A stretch of DNA of 64,000 bases, taken from positions 1-64,000 of the forward strand of contig NZ_QSOC01000004.1 of NCBI RefSeq assembly GCF_003466125.1, written 5' to 3'. Positions 26,845-35,124 of the stretch are shown here, in pieces. Origin of the DNA: Collinsella sp. TM10-22 (GTDB lineage Bacteria > Actinomycetota > Coriobacteriia > Coriobacteriales > Coriobacteriaceae). The notes under the pieces are model-generated. The model ran no database searches, was not told the origin of the DNA, and worked only from the letters and a program-made list of their open reading frames with translations. Positions within the stretch are counted from its first letter, which is position 1; the number at the start of each line of letters is the position of its first letter. The position numbers and the translations under genes were made by a program.

Positions 26845-26930
26845 GGGGACGGTTTTGTTTTGGCGGGTTGGATATCGGCATGACCGGTGCGCGCCCGCGC
26901 CGGATAACCTGCCAAGGCAAACCCGTCTCC
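26845..26930. repeat. Inverted pair of GGGGACGG-type dispersed repeats
   Basis: GGGGACGGTTTTGTTTTGG plus CGGGTT (26845-26869) and, inverted, AACCTGCCAAGGCAAACCCG plus TCTCC (26906-26930). They form an imperfect stem in the leader of the GH1/PTS operon. A third copy lies at 30784-30807 past the operon. The 303-bp gap 26664-26966 holds this pair and the operator but no gene. Confidence 0.6.
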
Positions 26931-26966
26931 AACCGGAAGCTCTAGAACACGAAAGCGAGGACTTTG

Positions 26967-28367
26967 ATGGCACAGTATCAGCTGCCCCGTGACTTCTTTT
27001 TTGGCGCTGCTATGTCCGGCCCGCAGACTGAGGGTCAGTGGAATCAGGGCGGCAAGCTCGAGAACCTGTGGGACACCTGGTCCATCCAGGATCTGGGGTC
27101 GTTCTATAACTGCGTTGGCTCTTATGCCGGCAATGACTTTATGGCCAAGTACCAGGAAGACTTTCGCATTTTGAAGGACTTGGGCCTGAATACCTATCGC
27201 ACTTCCATCCAGTGGAGCCGTCTGCTCGATGCCGACGGCAATCTTAATGAGGAGGGCGCTGCGTGGTATCACGAGCTGTTCCGCGCCTCTCGCGAGGCCG
27301 GCCTGGAGCCGTTTGTCAACTTGTACCACTTTGACATGCCCACCTACCTCTTTAACCGTGGTGGCTGGGAGAGCCGTGAGGTCGTCGAGGCTTACGCGCA
27401 TTACGCCGACGTCGCCTTCCACGAGTTTGGCCAGGAGATTAAGTACTGGTTCACCTTTAACGAGCCCATCGTCGAGCCCGAACAGCGCTATCAGGAGGGC
27501 GTGTGGTTCCCGCAGCTCCACGACTTTAGCCGCGCCCGCACCGTGCAGTATCACATTTCACTGGCACATGCGCTGGCCGTGGGCAACTATCGTCGCGCCT
27601 ATGACGAGGGCGCCGTTCGCAGGGATGCCAAGATCGGCATGATCAACTGCTTTACCCCGGTCTACACCAAGGATAACCCCAGCGAGGCAGACCTCGAGGC
27701 CGTGCGTATGACCAGCGGCATCAATAACCGCTGGTGGCTCGACCTCATTACCAAGGGCGAGCTCCCTGCCGACGTGCTCGACAGCCTGGCCGAGGGCGGC
27801 GTTAAGCTCCCGTTCCGTGCTGGAGACCAAGAGATTCTCAAGCAGGGTGTTGTCGACTGGCTCGGTTGCAACTACTACCACCCCACGCGTGTTCAGGCGC
27901 CGGCGAGCAAGGTCGACCAGTACGGCCTGCCGCACTTTGCCGACGAGTACGTATGGCCCGACGCCGTTATGAACGAGAGCCGCGGCTGGGAGATCTACCC
28001 GCAGGGCCTCTACGACTTTGGCATGGACTGCGCCAAGAACTACCCCGATCTTGAGTGGTTCGTTTCCGAGAACGGCATCGGCATCATGGACGAATACAAG
28101 AACCGTGACGCCGAAGGAACCATTCAGGATGACTACCGTGTCGACTTTGTACGTCAGCACCTGGAGTGGGTGGCCAAGGCCATCGACGAGGGCGCCAAGT
28201 GCCGCGGATACCATTATTGGGCCGTTATCGATAACTGGTCTTGGGCCAATGCCTTTAAGAATCGCTATGGCTTTGTCGAGGTCGATTTGATGGATGGCTA
28301 CAAGCGCCGCCTTAAGAAGTCGGCGGCCTGGCTCAAACAGGTCGCAACGACCCACGTGGTTGATTAG
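26967..28367 (+). CDS. 6-phospho-beta-glucosidase, glycoside hydrolase family 1
   Basis: A 466-aa GH1 enzyme that hydrolyses 6-phospho-beta-glucosides made by the PTS. The N-terminal signature FFFGAAMSGPQTEGQW, the acid/base Glu in WFTFNEPIVEPE and the nucleophile Glu in WFVSENGIGIMD are all present. Length is normal. The ATG at 26967 follows GCGAGGA; an adjacent in-frame TTG is unlikely to be used. It is the first gene of an operon with EIIC, EIIB and EIIA of the cellobiose/lactose family. Confidence 0.95.
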   Translation: MAQYQLPRDFFFGAAMSGPQTEGQWNQGGKLENLWDTWSIQDLGSFYNCVGSYAGNDFMAKYQEDFRILKDLGLNTYRTSIQWSRLLDADGNLNEEGAAWYHELFRASREAGLEPFVNLYHFDMPTYLFNRGGWESREVVEAYAHYADVAFHEFGQEIKYWFTFNEPIVEPEQRYQEGVWFPQLHDFSRARTVQYHISLAHALAVGNYRRAYDEGAVRRDAKIGMINCFTPVYTKDNPSEADLEAVRMTSGINNRWWLDLITKGELPADVLDSLAEGGVKLPFRAGDQEILKQGVVDWLGCNYYHPTRVQAPASKVDQYGLPHFADEYVWPDAVMNESRGWEIYPQGLYDFGMDCAKNYPDLEWFVSENGIGIMDEYKNRDAEGTIQDDYRVDFVRQHLEWVAKAIDEGAKCRGYHYWAVIDNWSWANAFKNRYGFVEVDLMDGYKRRLKKSAAWLKQVATTHVVD

Positions 28368-28487
28368 CGACCGGGCGAAGTCCCAGACCGCGCGCCGCCG
28401 CGCGCAACACATGGCACATCTGGTGGCAGAGGGCGACAGACCACCGTGCGAATAGGAAAAGGCCGGATTTGATAGTTAGGAGCAATC

Positions 28488-29831
28488 ATGGCCAGTGACA
28501 ACGGAAAGAGCTTCCTCGACAAGTTTGCCGAGGTCTCTGCGAAGGTGGGAAACCAGGTTCACCTGCGTTCCCTGCGCGACGCCTTCGCGACCATCACGCC
28601 GCTCTATATCCTTGCGGGTATCGCGGTTCTTATTAACAACGTCGTGTTCCCCCTGTTCCCGCTCGATGCGGCGGGCCTTGCCAACCTTCAGACGTGGGGT
28701 TCGGCAATTACGCTGGGCACCCTCAACGTCTCTGCCATTATCTTGGCCGGATTGATTGGCTACAGCCTCGCCAAGAACAAGCGTTTCGATAACCCGCTCG
28801 CTTGCGTGGTCGTCGCTATCTCTGCTTTCGTCATCATGATGCCGCAGCAGATCACCGCCACGCTTGCCGCCACGAGCCCGCTGCTCACCGACAAGATCAC
28901 CTCCGCCGAGGTCACGGGCGCCCTTTCGACTGCCAACACCGGCACCAACGGTCTGTTCTCGGCTATTATCATCGCCCTGCTTTCCGTCTCGCTCTTCATC
29001 AAGATTTCTGGCGTCGAGAAGCTCAAGGTTAAGCTGGGCGAGGGCGTGCCTCCCGCGGTCTCCAACTCCTTCAACGTCATGATCCCGATGCTGCTCAACC
29101 TCGCGATCTTCGCTCTTGCCGCAGCTCTGCTCGCCGTGTGCGCCGGCACCGATCTGTGCGCCATCATCTCTACGTGCATCTCCAACCCGCTCAAGAGCAT
29201 CATGAACGCCGGTCCGTGGGCTGTTATCCTCATCTACACCCTTGCCAACCTGCTGTTCTGCGTCGGTATTCACCAGTCCACCATCTCTGGCGCTACCGTC
29301 GAGCCGATCCTGACCATGCTCATCGTCGACAACATGGCTACCTTTGCCGCCGGTGGCACCATCCAGCCCGATCACTACATGAACATGCAGATCGTTAACA
29401 GCTTCGCCCTCATCGGCGGCTCGGGCTGCACCCTCATGCTTCTGCTCGACACGCTCCTGTTCTCCAAGAACAAGGCTTCCGAGACCGTTTCCAAGATGGC
29501 TATCCTGCCTGGTCTGTTCAACATCAACGAGCCGGTTATCTACGGTTACCCTATCGTGTACAACCTGCCGCTCATGATCCCGTTTGTCCTCCTTCCCGAC
29601 TTGTTCATCGGCATCACCTATGGCCTTACCTGCGCAGGCATCATCAGCCCCTGCATCGCCCAGGTGCCCTGGACTATGCCTCCCGTCATCAATGCCCTGC
29701 TCGCTACGGGCTTTGACTGGCGCGCCGGCGTGTGGCAGGCCCTCGAGATTGTCATTGGCATGGCTGTCTACCTGCCCTTTATGAAGATTTCCGAGAAGGC
29801 AATCGCCAAGCAGGAGGCTCTCGCCGAGTAG
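28488..29831 (+). CDS. PTS EIIC, cellobiose/lactose family
   Basis: A 447-aa permease with about ten membrane segments, starting MASDNGKSFLDKFAEVSAKVGNQVHLRSLRDAF. FVLLPDLFIG near residue 365, FNINEPVIYGYPIVYN in the conserved loop (Glu in NEP binds sugar) and the QVPWTMPP segment are family hallmarks. It moves a beta-glucoside while it is phosphorylated by the separate EIIB. It lies 120 bp after the GH1 gene and has TAGGAGC before the ATG. A terminator-like hairpin follows at 29861. Confidence 0.94.
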   Translation: MASDNGKSFLDKFAEVSAKVGNQVHLRSLRDAFATITPLYILAGIAVLINNVVFPLFPLDAAGLANLQTWGSAITLGTLNVSAIILAGLIGYSLAKNKRFDNPLACVVVAISAFVIMMPQQITATLAATSPLLTDKITSAEVTGALSTANTGTNGLFSAIIIALLSVSLFIKISGVEKLKVKLGEGVPPAVSNSFNVMIPMLLNLAIFALAAALLAVCAGTDLCAIISTCISNPLKSIMNAGPWAVILIYTLANLLFCVGIHQSTISGATVEPILTMLIVDNMATFAAGGTIQPDHYMNMQIVNSFALIGGSGCTLMLLLDTLLFSKNKASETVSKMAILPGLFNINEPVIYGYPIVYNLPLMIPFVLLPDLFIGITYGLTCAGIISPCIAQVPWTMPPVINALLATGFDWRAGVWQALEIVIGMAVYLPFMKISEKAIAKQEALAE

Positions 29832-29860
29832 AACGCCTAACGTTCGTCCCTTTCACCGTT

Positions 29861-29904
29861 GCGGGCGCCGGTACGCGGTGCCGGTGCCCGCACCTCTCTT
29901 TTGC
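29861..29904 (+). terminator. Terminator-like hairpin inside the beta-glucoside operon
   Basis: GCGGGCGCCGG pairs with CCGGTGCCCGC, followed by ACCTCTCTTTTG. It lies between EIIC and EIIB and could reduce read-through. The block GTCCCTTTCAC before it recurs before the hairpin at 30694. Confidence 0.55.
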
Positions 29905-29989
29905 GTAAGGGCGCAGAAAGAGGGCACAATAACCGCAAGAAATACAACCAGTTGTCGTCTGCGCGCCGCGCAGTTATAAGGAGGAAACC

Positions 29990-30292
29990 ATGAAGAAGAT
30001 CATGCTCTGCTGCAATGCCGGTATGTCCACGAGTCTGCTGGTCCAGAAGATGCAGGCCGAGGTTGCAAACCGTGGTCTGGATATCGAGATCGAGGCTCGT
30101 CCCATGAACGAGGCCCACGATCACCTGGACGAGTGCGACATGTTGTTGCTTGGCCCGCAGATCGGCTACACCAAGGGCGATTTTGAGAAGGAGGCCGCTG
30201 GCCGCTTCCCGGTCGAGGTCATCAACATGGTCGATTATGGTCGCATGAACGCCGCCGGCATCATCGACCACTGCGTTAGCGTGATGGGCTAG
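29990..30292 (+). CDS. PTS EIIB, cellobiose/lactose family
   Basis: A 100-aa protein starting MKKIMLCCNAGMSTSLLVQKMQ. Cys8, just before NAGMSTS, is the phosphorylated residue. The MLLGPQIGYTKGDFEKEA segment is typical. AAGGAGG lies 7 nt upstream of the ATG. It takes phosphate from the EIIA encoded 9 nt downstream and gives it to sugar bound by the EIIC at 28488. Confidence 0.95.
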   Translation: MKKIMLCCNAGMSTSLLVQKMQAEVANRGLDIEIEARPMNEAHDHLDECDMLLLGPQIGYTKGDFEKEAAGRFPVEVINMVDYGRMNAAGIIDHCVSVMG

Positions 30293-30301
30293 GTGCAGCA
30301 T

Positions 30302-30634
30302 ATGGAGGATATGAACGAGTTGCAGATGACCTGCTTCGAGATCATCAGCTACGTCGGTACCGCCAAGAGCATGTACATCAATGCCGTGCAAAAGGCCAAG
30401 GAGGGTGATTTTGACGCCGCCGAGGAGCTTATCAAGCAGGGCGACGAGGCCTATAACGGTGGCCACGATGTTCACATGGGGCTTCTGAAGAAGGAGGCCA
30501 ACGGCGAGCGTAACGGTGAGGCTCCGTTGATTCTGCTGCATGCCGAGGACCAGATGGCCGGCACCGAGACCATGCGCGTCATGGCCACGGAGCTCATCGA
30601 GGTCCACAAGCAGCTGCAGGCACTGAAGGCCTAG
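30302..30634 (+). CDS. PTS EIIA, lactose/cellobiose family
   Basis: A 110-aa all-helical protein (MEDMNELQMTCFEIISYVGTAKSMYINAVQKAKEG...). His80 in ILLHAEDQMAG is the expected phosphohistidine. The ATG at 30302 is chosen; a GTG at 30293 directly after the EIIB stop and an ATG at 30311 are alternatives, since ribosome-site evidence is weak for all three. It is the last gene of the operon. Confidence 0.93.
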   Translation: MEDMNELQMTCFEIISYVGTAKSMYINAVQKAKEGDFDAAEELIKQGDEAYNGGHDVHMGLLKKEANGERNGEAPLILLHAEDQMAGTETMRVMATELIEVHKQLQALKA

Positions 30635-30693
30635 CTGGCGTTATCGCCGCGACGGACCGTGCAATCCAACAGACAATACAGTCCCTTTCACGG

Positions 30694-30730
30694 GCGCCGG
30701 GAGCCTCCGCCTCTCGGCGCTTGTTGTTTT
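30694..30730 (+). terminator. Terminator of the beta-glucoside PTS operon
   Basis: GCGCCGGGAG pairs with CTCTCGGCGC, followed by TTGTTGTTTTT. Confidence 0.8.
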
Positions 30731-30781
30731 TGGCGAAGGCCTTTCGCGGCCTGCTGAGCGGACATTCGCGTTTTCCCAGAT

Positions 30782-30823
30782 AAAACCTGCCAAAACAAAC
30801 CTGTCCCTTTTTGGCAGGTTTTT
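30782..30823 (+). terminator. Second terminator, built from a dispersed repeat
   Basis: AAAACCTGCCAAAA pairs with TTTTTGGCAGGTTTTT. The left arm plus loop (30784-30807) is a copy of the GGGGACGG-type repeat at 26845-26869, inverted. Confidence 0.75.
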
Positions 30824-30876
30824 GCCTTGGGAGCGGTACCATACTGGCAATGTTTAAACGAGAAAGGTGGGCTCCC

Positions 30877-31830
30877 ATGGAACCTAAGCAGTACTACATC
30901 GGCATTGACGTCGGCGGCACTTCGGTTAAGGAGGGCCTGTTCGACGAGGACGGCAACCTGCTTGCCAAGGCCAGCGTGCCCACGCCTCCCATCGTTGACG
31001 CTGCGGGCTTTGCCGCGGTGACCGAGGCCATCGACCAAGTGGTCGCCAAGGCACAGATTCCGCGCGCCTTTGTGGCGGGCATTGGCCTGGCCGTTCCGTG
31101 CCCCATCCCGGCTTCGGGCGACGCCAAGGTCAAGGCCAACATTGCCATTAACCTGCCCGAGCTTAAGATCGCCATTCAGGAGCACTGCCCCGACGCGGTC
31201 GTTAAGTACGAAAACGATGCCAACGCCGCTGCTATGGGCGAGGCTTGGCTCGGCTCTGCCAAGGGCGTGCAGAACGTGGTGATGGTCACCATCGGTACCG
31301 GCGTGGGCGGTGGCGTTATCGTCAACGGCGATGTGGTATCGGGCGTTGTGGGCGCCGGCGGCGAGATCGGCCATATGTGCCTGAATCCTGCCGAGGAGCG
31401 CACCTGCGGCTGCGGCGGCCATGGCCACCTGGAGCAGTATTCCAGCGCCACCGGCGTGGTGAGCAACTACCTTGCCGAGTGCGAGAAGGCGGGCGTCGGG
31501 CCCATCGAGCTCACCGGCCCCTCCGATTCCAAGGACGTGTTCCAGGCCTGTCGCGAGGGCGACAAGCTTGCGCTGGCCGCGGCCGATACCATGGCCGACT
31601 ATCTCGGTCGCGCTCTGGCGCTTATCGCCAACGTGGTCGACCCCGAGATGTTCCTGATCGGCGGTGGCGCCTCCGCCTCGGCCGACGTCTACCTCGACGC
31701 GGTTCGCGAACACTTCCAGCACTATGCGCTATCCGCCTCGCGCGAGACGCCCATCGAGGTCGCCTCGCTCGGCAACGACGCCGGCATCATCGGTGCCGCC
31801 TACGTAGCCCTGCGCGCCGCCGGCAAATAG
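30877..31830 (+). CDS. ROK-family sugar kinase (glucokinase-like)
   Basis: A 317-aa protein. ATP-binding GIDVGGTSVKEGLFD, the phosphate loop IGTGVGGGVIVNG, the sugar-contact GEIGHM and the ROK zinc motif CGCGGHGHLEQY (one expected Cys is replaced by His) are visible. Length and motifs fit glucokinases of Gram-positive bacteria. It would phosphorylate glucose set free by the GH1 enzyme upstream. The ATG at 30877 follows AAAGGTGG. It has its own transcript, because two terminators separate it from the PTS operon. Confidence 0.92.
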   Translation: MEPKQYYIGIDVGGTSVKEGLFDEDGNLLAKASVPTPPIVDAAGFAAVTEAIDQVVAKAQIPRAFVAGIGLAVPCPIPASGDAKVKANIAINLPELKIAIQEHCPDAVVKYENDANAAAMGEAWLGSAKGVQNVVMVTIGTGVGGGVIVNGDVVSGVVGAGGEIGHMCLNPAEERTCGCGGHGHLEQYSSATGVVSNYLAECEKAGVGPIELTGPSDSKDVFQACREGDKLALAAADTMADYLGRALALIANVVDPEMFLIGGGASASADVYLDAVREHFQHYALSASRETPIEVASLGNDAGIIGAAYVALRAAGK

Positions 31831-31841
31831 CTGGCGCAAGG

Positions 31842-31903
31842 GGGGCAGGTTAGTTTGCACCACATGGTGCAGAGGGGGCAGACTTTGCCCCAGCGCCTGC
31901 CCC
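31842..31903. repeat. Nested hairpins after the ROK kinase gene
   Basis: Outer arms GGGGCAGG and CCTGCCCC enclose TGCACCA-CA-TGGTGCA and GGGGCA/TGCCCC hairpins. It may act as a transcript end; no T-run follows. Confidence 0.5.
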
Positions 31904-31995
31904 AATTTGTGCTGCGGCCCTTCCATCTCATAGGGTTCGGCGTCAGCGTGCTACCATAGCTACGTCCAAGTACACATATCAAGTGGAGGATTTCC

Positions 31996-32919
31996 ATGGC
32001 AAACGTTCTTGTCTTTGGTCACCAGAATCCCGATAACGACGCCATCATGAGCGCCGTCGTCCTGTCCCAGCTGCTCAACCAGGTTGAGTATGCCGGCAAC
32101 ACCTACGAGGCCTGCGCACTGGGCCAGCTTCCGGCCGAGTCCGCCAAGCTGCTCGCCGACGCCGGCATTGCCGAGCCCCGCGTGATCGATTCCGTCGAGG
32201 CCGGCCAGCTCGTCGTCCTCACCGACCACAACGAGTCTGCCCAGTCCGTCGCCGGCCTTAAGGACGCCACGGTCTTTGGCGTCGTCGACCATCACCGCAT
32301 CGGCGACTTCGAGACCGCCGGCCCGCTGCACTACATCTGCCTGCCCTGGGGCTCCAGCTGTACCATCGTCACCAAGCTCGCCGGCGTGCTCGGCGTCGAG
32401 CTTTCCGACGTTCAGGCCAAACTGCTGCTCTCGGCCATGATGACCGATACGCTCATGCTCAAGAGCCCCACCACCACCGATCTCGACCGCGCCGTCGCCG
32501 CCAAGCTCGGCGAGCAGGTGGGCGTCGACCCGGTCAAGTTCGGCATGGAGGTCTTCCTCACCCGTCCGTCCGGCTCCTTCACCGCAGCCGAGATGGTCGG
32601 CAACGACATCAAGATGTTCGAGCCCGCCGGCAAGAAGCTGCTCATCGGCCAGTACGAGACCGTCGACAAGAGCCGTGCGCTTGGCATGATTGACGAGATC
32701 CGCGAGGCCATGCGCGCCTACGCCGCCGAGAAGGGCGCCGACGGCATCGTCCTGTGCATCACCGACATCATGGAGGAGGGCTCGCAGGTTCTGCTCGAGG
32801 GCGAGACCGAGGCCGCTCAGAAGGGCCTGGGCATTGCCGACGAGCACGACGGCGTTTGGATGCCGGGAGTCCTCTCCCGCAAGAAGCAGGTCGCTGCTCC
32901 CATCATGGCCGCCTGCTAG
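31996..32919 (+). CDS. ppaC: Manganese-dependent inorganic pyrophosphatase (family II)
   Basis: A 307-aa DHH phosphoesterase that hydrolyses pyrophosphate. Metal ligands are seen in FGHQNPDNDAI (His, Asp, Asp), VDHH (the DHH motif, VDHHRIGDFET) and the Asp in MMTDT; the C-terminal substrate motif SRKKQVAAPI is intact. No CBS domains are present, so it is the constitutive short form. AGTGGAGG precedes the ATG. Confidence 0.96.
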   Translation: MANVLVFGHQNPDNDAIMSAVVLSQLLNQVEYAGNTYEACALGQLPAESAKLLADAGIAEPRVIDSVEAGQLVVLTDHNESAQSVAGLKDATVFGVVDHHRIGDFETAGPLHYICLPWGSSCTIVTKLAGVLGVELSDVQAKLLLSAMMTDTLMLKSPTTTDLDRAVAAKLGEQVGVDPVKFGMEVFLTRPSGSFTAAEMVGNDIKMFEPAGKKLLIGQYETVDKSRALGMIDEIREAMRAYAAEKGADGIVLCITDIMEEGSQVLLEGETEAAQKGLGIADEHDGVWMPGVLSRKKQVAAPIMAAC

Positions 32920-32935
32920 GTTTTGCAACCTGCTC

Positions 32936-32976
32936 ACGACCGGATCGCGGATGCTCCGCGCTCCGGTCGTTTTTTG
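32936..32976 (+). terminator. Terminator of ppaC
   Basis: ACGACCGGA pairs with TCCGGTCGT, with an inner GCGGA/TCCGC stem, followed by TTTTTT. Confidence 0.92.
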
Positions 32977-33018
32977 TGCGCGGGACCACGTCGCCTATTG
33001 GACAGGGGCGCCCGTGCC

Positions 33019-33177
33019 GTTGAACAAATAATGTTCAACCTGTGGTTCCGCTTTTCGGCCGCGCTCGCGCGCTTGTCGCGCAGGGTAGGCTAGATGCAAG
33101 CGTAATACGTTGGAGCGCGGCGCCGCCATTTGGGCGGGCCGTGCTTTTTTAAGACGGGAGCCTTCCCGTGAAAGGAG
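33019..33177 (+). promoter_or_regulatory. Structured leader of nhaA, possible attenuator
   Basis: In order: GTTGAAC-AAATAAT-GTTCAAC (33019-33039); a terminator-like GC-rich hairpin followed by TTTTTT (33115-33150); ACGGGA-GCCT-TCCCGT (33154-33169); and then the ribosome site AAAGGAG (33171-33177), 6 nt before the nhaA ATG. No gene ends between ppaC and here, so the 33115 terminator can only act on a transcript that starts in this leader or reads through from ppaC. Confidence 0.45.
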
Positions 33178-33183
33178 CCGCCC

Positions 33184-34542
33184 ATGGCAGCACCCGAGCA
33201 GCTGTTCAACACCCGTGAGCGCAAGCGTTTTGAGCGTCACGACATTTGGGAGCGCATTGCCGAGAACGGCACGATTTCCGCCGCCGTCATGGTGATCGCA
33301 GCCATCGCCGCGGTCATCTGCGCCAACACCGATGCCTACGAGGCTATTCATCACTTTTTGGAGACCCCGCTGTATGTGGGTCTTGGCAGCCTTACGGCTG
33401 GCCTTACCGTCGAGGTCTTTGTCAACGACTTTCTCATGGCGATCTTCTTTTTGCTGGTGGGCATCGAGCTTAAGTACGAAATGACGGTCGGTGAGCTCAA
33501 GAACCCGCGTCAGGCCATGCTTCCCATGTTGGCGGCCGTGGGCGGCGTCGTCGTTCCCGCCTGCATCTACCTGATCTTTAACCATGCCGGCGCGCACAAC
33601 GGCTGGGCTATTCCCATGGCAACCGATATCGCCTTTGCGCTGGGCGTGCTATCGCTTTTGGGCAACCGCGTGCCCAACGGCGTGCGCGTGTTCTTCTCGA
33701 CGCTCGCCATCGCCGACGATCTCATCTCCATCGCCGCCATCGCCATTTTCTACGGTCAGAGTCCCAACCCGTTTTGGTTGGGCGCCGCCGCGGTTGTGAC
33801 TTGCGCGCTCGTGTGGCTCAACAAGACGCAGCATTACCGCCTTGCCCCGTATTCGGTGCTGGGTCTGCTGCTGTGGTTCTGTATGTTTAAGAGTGGTGTG
33901 CACGCCACGCTCGCCGGCGTCATCTTGGCCTTCACCATTCCGGCCAAGTGCGGCGTCAAGCTCGATAGCCTTACCGACTGGCTGGGCGAGTGCCTGCCGT
34001 TGCTCGACGACCGCTACGACGACGAGGCGCACATCCTGGGTCAGCACGACTTTACCGTCTCGACTACCAAGGTCGAGCGCGTCATGCACCGCGTGACTCC
34101 GCCGCTCATCCGCATGGAGCGTCTGATCTCCACGCCGGTCAACTTTGTGATTCTGCCGATCTTCGCATTTGTCAACGCGCAGGTTCGCTTGGTGGGTGTG
34201 GACATGAGCACGCTGCTTTCCGACCCGGTGACGCTCGGCGTGTATTTTGGCATGCTGCTGGGCAAGCCGATCGGCATCTTTGGCATGACGTTTGCCCTGG
34301 TTAAGCTCAAGATTTCCGAGCTGCCGCACAATGTCAACTGGCATATGATCGCCGGTGTGGGCATTTTGGGCGGTATCGGCTTTACCATGTCGATCCTCAT
34401 CAGCGGCCTCGCCTTCCCGACGGCCCAGTTTGAGGTCCTGGCCGCAAAGGCCGCCATTCTTGCCGGTTCGGTCACCGCGGCCGTGCTGGGCATGATCTAC
34501 ATGAGCGTGGTCTGCAAGCACCCTGCGCCCAAGGACGAGTAA
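33184..34542 (+). CDS. nhaA: Na+/H+ antiporter NhaA
   Basis: A 452-aa inner-membrane antiporter with about twelve TM segments. The HNGWAIPMATDIAFALGVL segment and the paired aspartates of the ion site (LAIADDLISI) are present, as is MAIFFLLVGIELKYEM early in the protein. Slightly longer than E. coli NhaA because of N- and central hydrophilic extensions (EERDDRYDDEAHILGQHDFTV-like region near 275-295). It exports sodium in exchange for protons for pH and salt homeostasis. AAAGGAG precedes the ATG. Confidence 0.95.
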   Translation: MAAPEQLFNTRERKRFERHDIWERIAENGTISAAVMVIAAIAAVICANTDAYEAIHHFLETPLYVGLGSLTAGLTVEVFVNDFLMAIFFLLVGIELKYEMTVGELKNPRQAMLPMLAAVGGVVVPACIYLIFNHAGAHNGWAIPMATDIAFALGVLSLLGNRVPNGVRVFFSTLAIADDLISIAAIAIFYGQSPNPFWLGAAAVVTCALVWLNKTQHYRLAPYSVLGLLLWFCMFKSGVHATLAGVILAFTIPAKCGVKLDSLTDWLGECLPLLDDRYDDEAHILGQHDFTVSTTKVERVMHRVTPPLIRMERLISTPVNFVILPIFAFVNAQVRLVGVDMSTLLSDPVTLGVYFGMLLGKPIGIFGMTFALVKLKISELPHNVNWHMIAGVGILGGIGFTMSILISGLAFPTAQFEVLAAKAAILAGSVTAAVLGMIYMSVVCKHPAPKDE

Positions 34543-34559
34543 GAGCACATACAAGTTTG

Positions 34560-34597
34560 AAAACGCCGCCTGTGAATACCATCACAGGCGGCGTTTT
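34560..34597. terminator. Bidirectional terminator after nhaA
   Basis: AAAACGCCGCCTGTGA pairs perfectly with TCACAGGCGGCGTTTT around ATACCA. Confidence 0.93.
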
Positions 34598-34613
34598 AGT
34601 CACTGGGTAGTCG

Positions 34614-34718
34614 TTGGGGACAGACTTAAATGACTGCCCAAGTGCCGGCAGGTTGGGACTACTCATTTAAGTCTGTCCCCAATGAGTGGTTCATTTAAGT
34701 CTGTCCCCAATGAGTGGT
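34614..34718. repeat. Cluster of GTCCC-core repeats with two tandem 28-bp copies
   Basis: TCATTTAAGTCTGTCCCCAA plus TGAGTGGT occurs twice in tandem without change (34663-34690 and 34691-34718). The inverted form TTGGGGACAGACTTAAATGA is at 34614-34633. The same motif with another central triplet is at 10312-10335. The last copy ends 1 bp before the stop codon of the next gene. Confidence 0.75.
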
Positions 34719-34719
34719 T

Positions 34720-34974
34720 CTATTCCACGGTGCCGTAGACGGCGCCCCAGCCGTGGGCGGCTAAGGCGGAGTTCAGCTGGTCGCAAAGTGACAGGCGGTC
34801 GTAATAGCCGGGCGGCAAAAGGTTCACGATCTCCATAAGGTCGGGCGCCAGGTCCAAGATTTCGGCCTGCACGATTAGGTCCAGGCGGTCGATGGCGTGG
34901 CGGTCGTAAAACAGCCCGTCGACCAGGCGCTGCAGGTCGCCGAATTCCTCAGCCCTAAACGAACCGTATTCCAT
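34720..34974 (-). CDS. Small hypothetical protein
   Basis: An 84-aa soluble protein (MEYGSFRAEEFGDLQRLVDGLFYDRHAIDRLDLIVQAEILDLAPDL...) that I do not recognise. It appears helical and acidic. A strong AAGGAGG lies 6 nt upstream of the ATG, which supports it as a real gene. It is monocistronic; its stop codon abuts the repeat cluster at 34614-34718. Confidence 0.72.
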   Translation of the reverse strand: MEYGSFRAEEFGDLQRLVDGLFYDRHAIDRLDLIVQAEILDLAPDLMEIVNLLPPGYYDRLSLCDQLNSALAAHGWGAVYGTVE

Positions 34975-35124
34975 AATGCCTCCTTAGGCGCCCCACGCCG
35001 GCATGCGCGGCGATGTCGTAATTCATTGCGATGAACTTAATCTATCACGGCTTCATACCGTTGCGGCGGTGGCGGTCTATACTTAGACGAACTGCAACGT
35101 CCCGCTTCGCGAAAGGTCGCACCC

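Noticed and set aside
34663..34718. A CRISPR array
   Set aside because: Two 28-bp units are directly adjacent with no spacers and match a dispersed intergenic repeat family; no cas genes are present.
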